Part shown: in pieces, positions 49,823 through 59,579 of the stretch
Position numbering within the stretch: the first letter of the stretch is position 1
How the letters are laid out: every line of letters begins with the position of its first letter
Source: Histomonas meleagridis
Taxonomy: Eukaryota; Parabasalia; Tritrichomonadida; Dientamoebidae
DNA length: 64,000 nt
Direction: 5' to 3'
Assembly: GCA_020186115.1 (NCBI GenBank)
Contig: WSYJ01000118.1
Coordinates: 558,001-622,000, forward strand
Notes under the pieces: generated by a model
Told to the model about the DNA's origin: nothing
The model's input: the letters and a program-made list of their open reading frames with translations, nothing else
Database searches by the model: none
Translations under genes and position numbers: made by a program

Positions 49823-51526
49823 TTAATAATCTTCTTCTTCTATTTCATTACATTCTTCTTCTTCTTCTGTTTCATTCCATTCTTCTTCTTCTTCTGTTTC
49901 ATTCCATTCTTCTTCTTCTGTTTCATTCCATTCTTCTTCTTCTTCCTCTTCTATTTCCATTTTCGCACCTTCGACCTGGTTTAAATAATCAAGGATTTCA
50001 TCGGCCGAAACTTTTTGGCAATATTCCGCGTAAGACATTTTGTAGCATCTTGATTTTTTTGCAACTGCAACACCGTTATCGTTCTTGAAATAATCATTTT
50101 CTACCAAAAGTTTCACCACATCCAAATTTTTTGTTTTAATAGCTAAAGTCAAAGATTTTTTTATTTTAACATAAGGGTCACAATTCTCTGTCGTATCTAA
50201 TGTTCTCATTGCGCCAAGATGTATATTTATTTTATCTTTTTGAAGAAGATATTTCATTAATTCAATGTTTTCTGATTGGATTGCTAATCCTAAATAACTT
50301 GTACTCACATCTTCAAAGTGATAATTTTCGATATGGATATAATTTAGATCAATCATATTTATATTGAGTAAAAAATCAAACAATTTTAAGTCTTTGAGTA
50401 ATGAAGTTTTGACATCATCTGTGAAATAAAATTCAGAATCTAACTTTTCGCCCATTAAGTATGAACACCATTTAGTGTTGTTATCAGAAAATATCGTAAG
50501 TAAATTATAATCATGATATTCATGTACTTTCATACCTTGTTGAACTAAGAATGAGAAAATTTCAAAATTAGAATTTTGAACACATTTCTTTCCTAATTTT
50601 TCGAAATTCTCTAATTTGCCAATTTTGTTTTCATAAAGATATTTAAAAATCTCATTTTGATGGTATTTAATTGCTGTCTCATATGCATCTTTAAATGATG
50701 AATGATTTTGTTCACATAAATGAATGATTTCTTCATTTCCACCTGCAACCGCATATTTGCCTGTGTTTTTTACATTCGCATTATTCATAAGTAAATATTT
50801 AAAACATTGAACTGATCCAAAAAATGCTGCATAATCAATTAATGTAACATCTTTTTGATTGATAAACGAATGTCTTTCATAAATTGAACGTCTAATTATT
50901 TGGTTAAAATCAAAATCATTTTGTGATGATATTTCTTGAAGTTTTTCGATTTCATCATTCCGAATTATCTTCGCAAGTTCATTTGGATTTACTCCTTCTT
51001 TGATTAATTGCTTATGAAGTTCCCAATTGTTCTTTTTAAGCTTATCTAAATTCTTTTTAAAATATTTATCGTGCATGGATGATGAAAAATAGTGACGCTC
51101 TCCTTGATTATAATGAGAGAAAAATCTTGGAATTACTAATTGATGAATAAATATGTCTTCAGTTTTCATATTATTATTAATCATTGCTTCAAGAAAGTAT
51201 TTTGATTCTTGAGTGTTAATTAGAAGCATCAAATCACTAAAATAATCTGTTATAAATTTATCTTGCATTTTCTTACTTTTACTTGAATCATTTTCTAACA
51301 TATAAATTTTTTTCAAAAATTCTATACATACATTGATTTCTTTTTGTCTGTAAGCATATGCAAAATAAACAATTTTGCAAACATAAAGATAAAATGAAAT
51401 TGGTTTCTTATTCGAATAATTCCATAGTTTTTTTGTCATTATTTCGATGTTTGTTTCGTTTAGTTCTTCGAAAATGATTTTATGAAGTTCTTGAGCATTT
51501 ATAGGGTCTGAATTGATCCCTTGCAT
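49823..51526 (-). CDS. DUF3447-ankyrin protein, uninterrupted (locus 5)
   Basis: 567 residues from ATG 51526 in a single intact frame. N-terminal helices (1-170) lead into the DUF3447 core (LKKNNWELHKQLIKEGVNP, FFGSVQCFKYLLMNNANVKN, YAVAGGNEEIIHLCEQN). Diverged ankyrin-like repeats run to about residue 500, e.g. SYLGLAIQSENIELMKYLLQ and SLTLAIKTKNLDVVKLLVEN. It has no 83-nt spacer and no C-terminal array of near-identical units, unlike the other four loci. The C-terminus is a Glu-rich minisatellite-coded tail (EEEEWNETEEEE) ending EIEEEDY. Function unknown; probably protein binding. Confidence 0.88.
   Translation of the reverse strand: MQGINSDPINAQELHKIIFEELNETNIEIMTKKLWNYSNKKPISFYLYVCKIVYFAYAYRQKEINVCIEFLKKIYMLENDSSKSKKMQDKFITDYFSDLMLLINTQESKYFLEAMINNNMKTEDIFIHQLVIPRFFSHYNQGERHYFSSSMHDKYFKKNLDKLKKNNWELHKQLIKEGVNPNELAKIIRNDEIEKLQEISSQNDFDFNQIIRRSIYERHSFINQKDVTLIDYAAFFGSVQCFKYLLMNNANVKNTGKYAVAGGNEEIIHLCEQNHSSFKDAYETAIKYHQNEIFKYLYENKIGKLENFEKLGKKCVQNSNFEIFSFLVQQGMKVHEYHDYNLLTIFSDNNTKWCSYLMGEKLDSEFYFTDDVKTSLLKDLKLFDFLLNINMIDLNYIHIENYHFEDVSTSYLGLAIQSENIELMKYLLQKDKINIHLGAMRTLDTTENCDPYVKIKKSLTLAIKTKNLDVVKLLVENDYFKNDNGVAVAKKSRCYKMSYAEYCQKVSADEILDYLNQVEGAKMEIEEEEEEEWNETEEEEWNETEEEEEWNETEEEEECNEIEEEDY
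49840..49955. repeat. Coding minisatellite (27-30 bp units)
   Basis: Three units encoding Glu4-5-Trp-Asn-Glu-Thr plus a diverged fourth (Cys-Asn-Glu-Ile), seen on the plus strand as TCTTC runs separated by TGTTTCATTCCA. Confidence 0.9.
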
Positions 51527-51981
51527 TTTGTTAATGGCATTTTTTCAGGATAACCTATTCAATATTGGAAGGATTGGTCCGAACTTTATAATCTTCTTTT
51601 TATAACGACGGTTTCGCCCTCTCAAAACGTAATCCTTATTAATAAGACTACTTTTGAAAGAAATTCAATGGATTTTTAGGTCAAGTAAACTCGTTAAAAA
51701 GTCAAAATAAAGCATTGAATTACAGGGTTTTTGATTTCGAGCTAGACAACATGTTGTATTAATGGTCTAATGCTTTGGGAATGAGCATCCTAACAAGAAC
51801 TTCCAGCAAACCACAATTTTAGATGTGTATGGTTGATAAAAAAAATTGATGTTTTGATATATTTTTCGAACCGAAAACAAAGTGTTTTTACCGCGTTCAC
51901 TTCTTCTTGTTTCAATGCTATTTCAATGTGCTACAAAACCCATTTGAAATTTTATGGAAATAGAGTAAACCATTCAAATAA
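51527..51981. other. Intergenic
   Basis: Upstream of DUF3447 gene 5. No gene or repeat recognised. Confidence 0.5.
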
Positions 51982-54012
51982 CTAATTTTTATTAACGTCA
52001 TCCAGTTCTTGTTCTTTGCTTTTCTTATTATTTTTCAACGCTTTCTGAGGTCTAAATCTCAGCTTCTTAAATGTTGCCTCTATGTCTATGTTATTTAATT
52101 CCTGCACCAATTTCTCCTTACGTGACAACAAAAGCTGTATTGAATTAAAGAACAAGCACCAAAGCTCTACATCAGTTTTGCAGAGTATGTTCGACAGCCC
52201 CAAGTCAGGGAATATCAAGTTTGCGAAGAACAAATATACGTCCAATGCAATTGGCGAATTTGTTGATGAGTATAACGTATTAAAGTAGACTGAGAAATCC
52301 ATTGTAGTTCTTGATATTCGATAGTTATACATCAATCGAACCTTATGGAAGAAGTCTGTGTACACTCTAAACGCATTACCTATTCGCATTTCCTTTAAAC
52401 TATTTATCAAATTCACCAAATATAAAACATATTTATAACTTGGCGAATCTCTAAATTCTCGTACGAATATGTTCGAGTTTTCTGTTTGGATACTTAAGAA
52501 CTCTTTTCGCTTTTTGTCCGGTATAATTTGCGGGTTATATATTATGTCATTTAAGAACACTGGATATATATATAGTATTAATGTTTCTGGTTTAGGACAT
52601 GCTTCAACTATACGTGAAAGATATCTTCCGACTGTTTTAATGCTGTTCTTTATTTTGTCTTGTGTATATAACTTGGATAATAATGAAGAAAATGTTTTGT
52701 TCCGTTGCGACGTTATATTAATTAAATAATTTGTCGATTGTTTAATATGATATAATATGTCATTGATTTCTTTGATAATGAAATATGAGTTCCAATGATC
52801 ATTAATCTCTTTACGTAATAAATATTCATTAAGTTCTCGTGATGTTTCAGCATTTACATTTTTGTTAAATTTTAGTAAATTCTCAAATTTAGAATCCATT
52901 TGATATGTACATCGATTTAAATCTGGTGGTAATGGGATAATGAGATCGATAAATGAATCATCTCGTTCTCTTGTCTCAGGAAAATATTCAAGTGAATATG
53001 TAAATAAAAATTCATTCTTTGTAACAAGTGGTAAACGCTTGATTAATTGATATAATGGAGTGTCTGGAAATGTCTTAGATATAAAAAGAAAGTCTGCATG
53101 GGAAAAATAAAGAATAAGTGAAAAATGACCAACATCATGATAACTCGGAATTTCTGGGACATGTGATCGTAAGTTTATGAAAAGTGACGCAAATTCATGG
53201 GCGTGAGTTTCCTTGTATCCTTCGGGAATAGAGTTCTGTAGGAACTTAAGGACACGTTCAGAAAGTTGGAAGGTATTGCCTTCGGATGTAAAATTACTCC
53301 AAATCTTAAAGATGGTGATTAAATAAATGATGATCACTTCAGCAGTGATTAAACTACCATCCTTGTGGTTGAAAATAAAGCTAAGAAGATCAGGAATATA
53401 ATCGGGTATTAATCGAGAAACTTGGTTGATGGAATGAGTAAGATTACTGGTGATCGTCCAATCCAGAATCCATGTTTTTTGACCAATCCTAGACTTGAAG
53501 TCATTCCAGAGAGTCTCAGAAAAAGAAAAGGCAGAAAACATTATGGATAATGTAAACGTAAATATTAAATCATGGTATTTTTCGCTATCTTGGAATGAAC
53601 CTTTTTTAACAAGAGCTTTGATAAAGTTACATGCATAAACTGCAAACTCGTGATTAGTAAAAAAGCCAAACATGGAAGGAAATGTAGAAAACGCATAAAA
53701 ACTTATGGGTATTTCATCATCTTTCAAAAATTCTTCAATCATAGGTTGTACATATTCCGTAGGGTCAAAATGTAATTGCTTAAGAAGTTTTAACATAACT
53801 TGTGCTGTTAAAGGTTGTGGATGATTTACAGTATTTGTTGAATCTAAAAGTGTGTTTTTAATGATCTCGCTAACAGGGCATATCCCATAATTTTTGTAAA
53901 AATATGTGTAATACAAAAAAAGATAATATGCTCTTGATTGAAGTACACTATTTTTTTGAAGTGAACGAAGTTTATTACGTACCCCAGCGAGCTTGATGTT
54001 AGCATCGCTCAT
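51982..54012 (-). CDS. Large helical hypothetical protein
   Basis: 676 residues from ATG 54012 (MSDANIKLAGVRNKLRSL). The frame is open 15 codons further up but has no ATG there. The protein is predicted largely helical, with no TM segment or signal peptide, and has a lysine-rich C-terminus (KALKNNKKSKEQELDD). The central part (about 390-560) has long amphipathic helices, and the N-terminal 350 residues look like HEAT- or RasGAP-like bundles, but no diagnostic motif is visible. A reverse AACGGTT box lies about 65 bases upstream. I do not recognise the family. Confidence 0.75.
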   Translation of the reverse strand: MSDANIKLAGVRNKLRSLQKNSVLQSRAYYLFLYYTYFYKNYGICPVSEIIKNTLLDSTNTVNHPQPLTAQVMLKLLKQLHFDPTEYVQPMIEEFLKDDEIPISFYAFSTFPSMFGFFTNHEFAVYACNFIKALVKKGSFQDSEKYHDLIFTFTLSIMFSAFSFSETLWNDFKSRIGQKTWILDWTITSNLTHSINQVSRLIPDYIPDLLSFIFNHKDGSLITAEVIIIYLITIFKIWSNFTSEGNTFQLSERVLKFLQNSIPEGYKETHAHEFASLFINLRSHVPEIPSYHDVGHFSLILYFSHADFLFISKTFPDTPLYQLIKRLPLVTKNEFLFTYSLEYFPETRERDDSFIDLIIPLPPDLNRCTYQMDSKFENLLKFNKNVNAETSRELNEYLLRKEINDHWNSYFIIKEINDILYHIKQSTNYLINITSQRNKTFSSLLSKLYTQDKIKNSIKTVGRYLSRIVEACPKPETLILYIYPVFLNDIIYNPQIIPDKKRKEFLSIQTENSNIFVREFRDSPSYKYVLYLVNLINSLKEMRIGNAFRVYTDFFHKVRLMYNYRISRTTMDFSVYFNTLYSSTNSPIALDVYLFFANLIFPDLGLSNILCKTDVELWCLFFNSIQLLLSRKEKLVQELNNIDIEATFKKLRFRPQKALKNNKKSKEQELDDVNKN

Positions 54013-55115
54013 AGAGTAACGTGATATTATTTCTTTTTGCTGCTCAAGTGATAACAATGGAATTAATTTAAATTAACCGTTATTTCTCAATTGTTTGAAA
54101 AAGAAATAATCGTAAACTGTGGAATGCAACACGTTAATATCCATAAATGCATTTGTTAGAATTGGTTTATTATACAAATAAATTGTTTGAATGAATATAA
54201 CAGGAAAGAATTTAATTATGTTTTTATCTCAAAATTATCGAATTTTTTTGATTTTGAAAAAATTATCGTTACATAGCAATTGAAACAAAAAATGAGACAA
54301 CCTCGTCCTCTTTCTTATGATTTTACACAATATCATAATATTATATGAAATGTATGAAGTTTGTGCTTTTGTGATATTATAAATCTTAGGCCACAATTAA
54401 TTTTTTATCAAGATATTTCTCGTGCATTTTGATTGTTTTTGAATTGACAATATAATAAACTATTCAATTATCCAAAAAGTGAAAAAATTAAGCAATCAAT
54501 TTTGTCTGGGCGCAAGTTAAATATAAACGTTTTCAGAGAACGTTATTTTATTGATCCAAAAAATCTATTTAATTTTACATGAGAAATTATGCATTAAATA
54601 TTTGATCTTCAGAATGATTTTTTGCAAACCATTCGGAGTCACCAAAACGTGTTAGATAGATCTTTCGATTAATTTTAATTAACACTTTCATGATTTATTT
54701 TTTTTTTAAAGTTTTTTGTGAAGGGTGTGATCCTTGATCAAAATAACGAAATTATGTTAATCTTGAGATCTCTTTCTTGAAAATTTTCGAGCAATTGCGA
54801 CAATATGAAATTCTTTACGTCATGCTTCATAAGTAAATGGAATAATGGAAAAAAATCAAAGATATTAAATATTGTGATAATTTCTATTTTTTGATGCCAA
54901 TACTGAGTGAGGGCATTAGGTTGGTCGTTTATTTACTCAACTTTACTTAGAACCAGTCAATTAGCTATGAAAAAGTTAAACTTGTCGAATTGTCACTTTT
55001 CGTTTTGTGTGACAAATATTCGACTTTTTAATGAAAAACATAAGAAAATTTTCATAGAAGCAATTAATTATTTCGATTGAAAGTCAACTACATAGAACTG
55101 CCAAATACTTTTACT
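54013..55115. other. Long divergent intergenic region
   Basis: AACCGTT at 54075-54081 (AACGGTT on the minus strand) serves the upstream minus gene. ATTGTCACTTTTCGTTTTGTGTG near 54998 resembles ATTGTCACTTTTTACTTCGTGTG near 58755, upstream of HYLS1. No gene recognised. Confidence 0.45.
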
Positions 55116-55675
55116 CAAAGTAGTACATTCACTAAGTCAAACACATATACACAATCAAATACATATTCTCAAAGAAATACATTCCAAATTCATTTATATA
55201 TTCTCAAAGTAATACATTTTCATGTTCAATTACAGAAACATATTTATTAATAACAATGTCAACAAACACTATTATTATGTCGATGTTTAACTTGGAACAC
55301 ACATACATTAATACGATTATTTATTATGAATATGTAATTTTTGGATATTCCTCTTATTATCAATTTTATTCCGATTTTTATACGATAATAAATCAAAATG
55401 AAAATATAAATAATACGAATAATAATAATTATATCATTATTGGTGTAATTATTGGAATTGTTATAGTTTTAATTGTATTATTTCTTGTTATTTATCTTAT
55501 TCGTAAATATAAATATAAAAATAAACGAAATATTTTTGAAGAAGAAGAAGAAAAATATTCAGAAAAAGAACAAGAAATTAATAACAATTTCAATTTTGGT
55601 AAAAAAGTATCTAATGTTGAAGAAGATCCATTTGCAGTAGATTTTAACGAAGATAATCTTAATGTACATATATAA
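55116..55675 (+). pseudogene. Surface-protein 3' remnant: Ser/Thr stalk, TM helix and tail
   Basis: An open frame from ATG 55256 gives 139 residues: an Asn-rich linker, one TM helix (IIIGVIIGIVIVLIVLFLVI), then a basic stop-transfer RKYKYKNKR and an acidic tail with DPFAVDFNED. This C-terminal layout is typical of trichomonad BspA/PMP-like surface proteins. Upstream, stalk-like repeats SNTYTQSNTYSQ (about 55116-55185) lie out of frame, and SQSNTF (about 55200) lies in frame. No ectodomain is present. It may be a relic, or a small type I protein without a signal peptide. Confidence 0.65.
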
Positions 55676-55869
55676 ATAAAACATGAGTAAATATCTTTCA
55701 AATTAAAACTTTTTTAAAAATATTTTATTACTATATAATTGAACTTATTGTTGAAATAATATGAATTAAATTGTAATCTACTTATGTCTTTAAAATCAGT
55801 TACATAATTTGTTAAATTTTTTTTTTCAATTAAAAATAACAAATATATATACAAAAAGATTTATTAAAA

Positions 55870-56548
55870 TTAATTTTGTTGATATGTAATTTCATGACCA
55901 TATTCATGCAAGTGTGCAATTTTTTCATAGTTTCGTGTTTGAAATTCCTTATGATAATTCTTAATCAATGAATTTCTTGCGTTTCCTTTTCTCAATTCCA
56001 CAAATTTTTTTATCGAATTATTAATCTTTTGATTTTCTACACCTAAGTTCTCTCTATTTATAATTCGTTTTAAATGTTCTCTATAAATTTCAGCATTTAA
56101 TTTTTTGCAGTCAACAACACTGTCAAAAAGTGTCTGATATAAACCTATCGAATCTGCGTTCTCAATTCTGACTATCGTATCATTCAATGATTCAATTAAA
56201 CTGACAATTTCCACTTTTTGAAGCGACTGTGTATCGTCTATTTCAATTTCCTTTTTGATTACAGTTGTAATTGGGTGAAACAGACTCTAAAAAAGTATCA
56301 TTTTCAGTTGTAAATTCGACAAAAAATTTTGGTTTCGCAGATTTGATTACTTTGAAACCAAAAAAAATTTTATGTTCGATTTGGAACGTAATATAATTTC
56401 CAGGAACAAAAACATCGATAATCATTTTCCCTATTGTATCATCTGGCAAATTAAATAAAATGTTTTGTGTTGATGTTATAGGCATATTCATTTCGAAAAC
56501 AACGAAACTGTTTCCATTTTTAGTTGGACATTCAATGTTTGTGCCCAA
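55870..56548 (-). pseudogene. Unknown gene split by a frameshift
   Basis: Two consecutive frames join near 56255-56270: the first (to 56243) ends TTENDTFLESV then runs to a stop, and the second continues from there as HPITTVIKKEIEIDDTQSLQ to a stop at 55870. The first frame has no ATG at its beginning (first ATG near 56491), so the N-terminus is also missing. The N-terminal part is beta-rich and the C-terminal part helical (KKLNAEIYREHLKRIINREN). Family not recognised. Confidence 0.55.
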
Positions 56549-57394
56549 AATTACATTCAGGTTTCGTATTTAGGCGTAATTCAATACAACCTAAGTAGTA
56601 TGACAGAGAAGATACGTATCTGGTTAACATCTGTTAATGTAATTCAATCACAACAATAATAAACCTCATGATTTTGAGGATGTGCTTTGGTTTATCTTAG
56701 TTTTTAACAAAGCAAAACTTTTTTTCCATATTTGTTTTTTTGGTTTCACTATAATAGAATCAAAATATGAAGCAACAATATTTAGAGAAAGTATTTCATA
56801 TTAATTAAACAAGCCAAAAACAAAATTTCATTAAAATTAAAATTATCAACAAAATTTCAAATCCTCAAGAATCAACAGTTACTCAAAGTTGATTTTCGAA
56901 ATTTTGAAACTTTCTTTAAATGTGGAAAATTTGTTTTATATATAATTTTCGTTTTGACCAATATTAGAAAATTAAGTTGATCAATCTTGGAAGTATTCCA
57001 ATTGACGTTTTTTCTTTCGTTTACTCATATCGTTCTATCTTTCACTGAACTCATTAACAGTTAATAATAATTACACGAAACACAAACAACGCATATGAAA
57101 AAACAATAATAAATACAAATATTTTTGAGTAAAACTAATAAGTAAAGGAAGAAATTGTTTTGACTCATCGATTTAACTGATATGATATATTGGATATGTG
57201 GATATTGTCACTACTCACTACCGATGAAGAATAATGAGTTAAAATATATAAAATCATGGTTTCAAAATAATAACTTCTGGAGTGAGTTTTGATTGAAGTC
57301 TTCAGTTGCAAGTGATTTGTAAACTTCTCAAATCAATTTTTTCCAACGTGAAAAATCATTTCATGTCATATGTCATATAATAAACGGAAAGAGA
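56549..57394. other. Intergenic
   Basis: No gene recognised. AAACGG lies about 14 bases before the ATG at 57395 and is a possible Myb-type box. Confidence 0.4.
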
Positions 57395-58714
57395 ATGGAA
57401 AAGAAAAAAACAAAATATTTCACATATAAAATACACCACGCACAAGTACTTGATGATATTTTAAACAAAAATATTGTTGATAAATATATCACAAAAAATC
57501 CATCAATAAAAAATCGATTACAAACATCAGATAATATAAATCAAACAAAATACAAAACTCAAACATCAAAATACATCAACAAAGAAAAAGACAATAACCA
57601 GCTTTTTACGAAAACCGTTCATGAATATTCAACACGAAAGTATCATATTGAAAAATCAGATTACAAAAATTATAATCATTTAATAAATGCAAGATCATAT
57701 AAAAGCACAATGAATTCTACTTTAAAATCATTTACTTTAAATCAACACAAAAATAATGATTTTGATTTTAATCATAATAACATAAATGTATTTCATGATA
57801 CATTTCATCACAATTCAAATAAAAGTAATACACAATACAATGAAAAATCGCAAAATATTATTTCAAGAATTCAAAATGATTATCATCATAAAAATTCCAA
57901 TCAAAAAATAAAGAAGAAACTTGCAAAAGTAAACAACGAAAATATTGAAACGAACAAATTATCAATTTCTAATATGGGAATTATTGATTTATCTCCAGTT
58001 ACCATTCATAAGAAAACAAAAACAAAGGAAGCAAATCAAAATCAAAAACGCATTAAAAAGAAAATCAATTCAAGAACAAACGAAATTGATGACAATGAAA
58101 TTCATGAAACAAAAAATATTAATTACAATCAAATTCCATCAAAAATATTAAATCAAAAAATTAACAATAAAATTCCAATTATTGAAACCGAATCAAATGT
58201 TTCATCATTTGCTTCTCATTCATTCTTTGACCGTAAATATGAAAGTGATAGTTATTTAATATCACCACGAAAAGACTCGAATCAAAAATTTGTTGTTCCA
58301 AATAAAAATTTTCTTGAATTAAATAATGAAAAATTAAATAAAAATGATGAAACTTTTAATCATGAAGAAGAACTTCTTGAACTTAGTGATATTGACATAA
58401 GTGATTTTGAAGAAGTGGAAAGAAAAATTCTCCTTCAAAACTCATCTTCTGATGAAATGTTTTTGGATGAAGAAGAACTGAGCGAAGGATCAGTAATGAA
58501 CTCTTCTGAAATTGATCGATTTGTTGAAGAAGAATGTGTTGATGAAAGAATTGATCAGCAAATCATTGATTTAATTCATAGATGTAAAAATGATTCATAT
58601 TCTATGAAGTTAATCGATGAAAATGATGAATTAGATATAAATACATATGAAATCTTTGACATGGCAGATAAGATACTTGCGAAAGAGCTATGTAACATAT
58701 TATATTGTTTGTAA
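57395..58714 (+). CDS. Asn/Lys-rich low-complexity hypothetical protein
   Basis: 439 residues. The N-terminal 280 are basic and rich in Asn, Lys, Ser and His, with few hydrophobics, so probably disordered. The C-terminal 130 are acidic (HEEELLELSDIDISDFEEVE, DEEELSEGS) and end in a predicted helix, NTYEIFDMADKILAKELCNI. The short basic motif KYFTYKIHHAQVLD sits at the N-terminus. No TM, signal or known domain. The charge-segregated layout and the neighbouring HYLS1 gene would suit a cytoskeletal linker, but that is speculation. Confidence 0.6.
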   Translation: MEKKKTKYFTYKIHHAQVLDDILNKNIVDKYITKNPSIKNRLQTSDNINQTKYKTQTSKYINKEKDNNQLFTKTVHEYSTRKYHIEKSDYKNYNHLINARSYKSTMNSTLKSFTLNQHKNNDFDFNHNNINVFHDTFHHNSNKSNTQYNEKSQNIISRIQNDYHHKNSNQKIKKKLAKVNNENIETNKLSISNMGIIDLSPVTIHKKTKTKEANQNQKRIKKKINSRTNEIDDNEIHETKNINYNQIPSKILNQKINNKIPIIETESNVSSFASHSFFDRKYESDSYLISPRKDSNQKFVVPNKNFLELNNEKLNKNDETFNHEEELLELSDIDISDFEEVERKILLQNSSSDEMFLDEEELSEGSVMNSSEIDRFVEEECVDERIDQQIIDLIHRCKNDSYSMKLIDENDELDINTYEIFDMADKILAKELCNILYCL

Positions 58715-58809
58715 ATATTAAAATGTTTAAGATCTGAATTTTAACTATCGCATTGTCACTTTTTACTTCGTGTGCCGTTTATTTTTTTGTTTTTGAACGT
58801 TAATTTGCA

Positions 58810-59514
58810 ATGGATTTGCAAGCAATGGACAGAGAATTTGTGAGGGAACAACTCACAAAACTAGGCTATAAAGATCTAACAGATGAACTAATTGACGAGT
58901 TTTTGGAAAGACTTCAAGAAGACGACGATCTTGATTATTCTTATTCCAAACAAAATACCACATCTACATCAAAAGAATCAACTCCAAACAAACAACAGAA
59001 TAAAACCTCACCAGAAAAAACTAGGGTATCAATTGATGATAATTCAGTTGATGATTACGAAAGTAAAAGTCAACAAAATACATCACACAGTAGCTCTCAA
59101 TCACCACGTAAGCAAAGGTCACCTAAAAGAAATAAAGATGATGATGATGAAATCACTGAATGGACAAAAAGGATTCAACGTCTCAACAAAAAAGCAAAAG
59201 GCCTTGATCTCCAAATTGAAGAGTGCAGGTCTGCAATAATGGATCCACCAACTGAGCATGTAGATGTTCCTTTATACTTTGGGACTTCAGAACGAAAGCT
59301 GGATCCATATCCATCCGTTCCATACAGAAACGCTGGATTTATCCGGCCGCCTCCGATAAGGTCAAGTCGGAAAGGGATCAAAAAGAAGGGAAGGAAGTTG
59401 TTATATAATGAAAAATTTCCTGATTATGTTCCTCCGCCTGAAAGAAGGAGAGATGCTCTCAGATGGCAAATACGACAAAAATTGGTGTACAGTGATCCTA
59501 AGTATCGACAATGA
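58810..59514 (+). CDS. HYLS1: HYLS1 homologue (centriole/basal-body protein)
   Basis: 234 residues. The N-terminal REQLTKLGYKDLTDELIDEF matches the HYLS1 opening helix. A Ser/Lys-rich linker (about 50-115) and a short coiled coil (EWTKRIQRLNKKAKGL) follow. The C-terminus carries the HYLS box: DPYPSVPYRNAGFIRPPP, then PPPERRRDALRWQIRQKL, including the conserved LRW.IR core. HYLS1 sits on centrioles and is needed for building cilia and flagella in animals and other flagellates. Here it presumably acts at the flagellar basal bodies. The length is a little shorter than the human protein. Confidence 0.87.
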   Translation: MDLQAMDREFVREQLTKLGYKDLTDELIDEFLERLQEDDDLDYSYSKQNTTSTSKESTPNKQQNKTSPEKTRVSIDDNSVDDYESKSQQNTSHSSSQSPRKQRSPKRNKDDDDEITEWTKRIQRLNKKAKGLDLQIEECRSAIMDPPTEHVDVPLYFGTSERKLDPYPSVPYRNAGFIRPPPIRSSRKGIKKKGRKLLYNEKFPDYVPPPERRRDALRWQIRQKLVYSDPKYRQ

Positions 59515-59579
59515 TCCATATATTTAATGCTTTTTATTTCTATAATTTATAATTTCTTACCAATAAAAAAGTAATTTAT

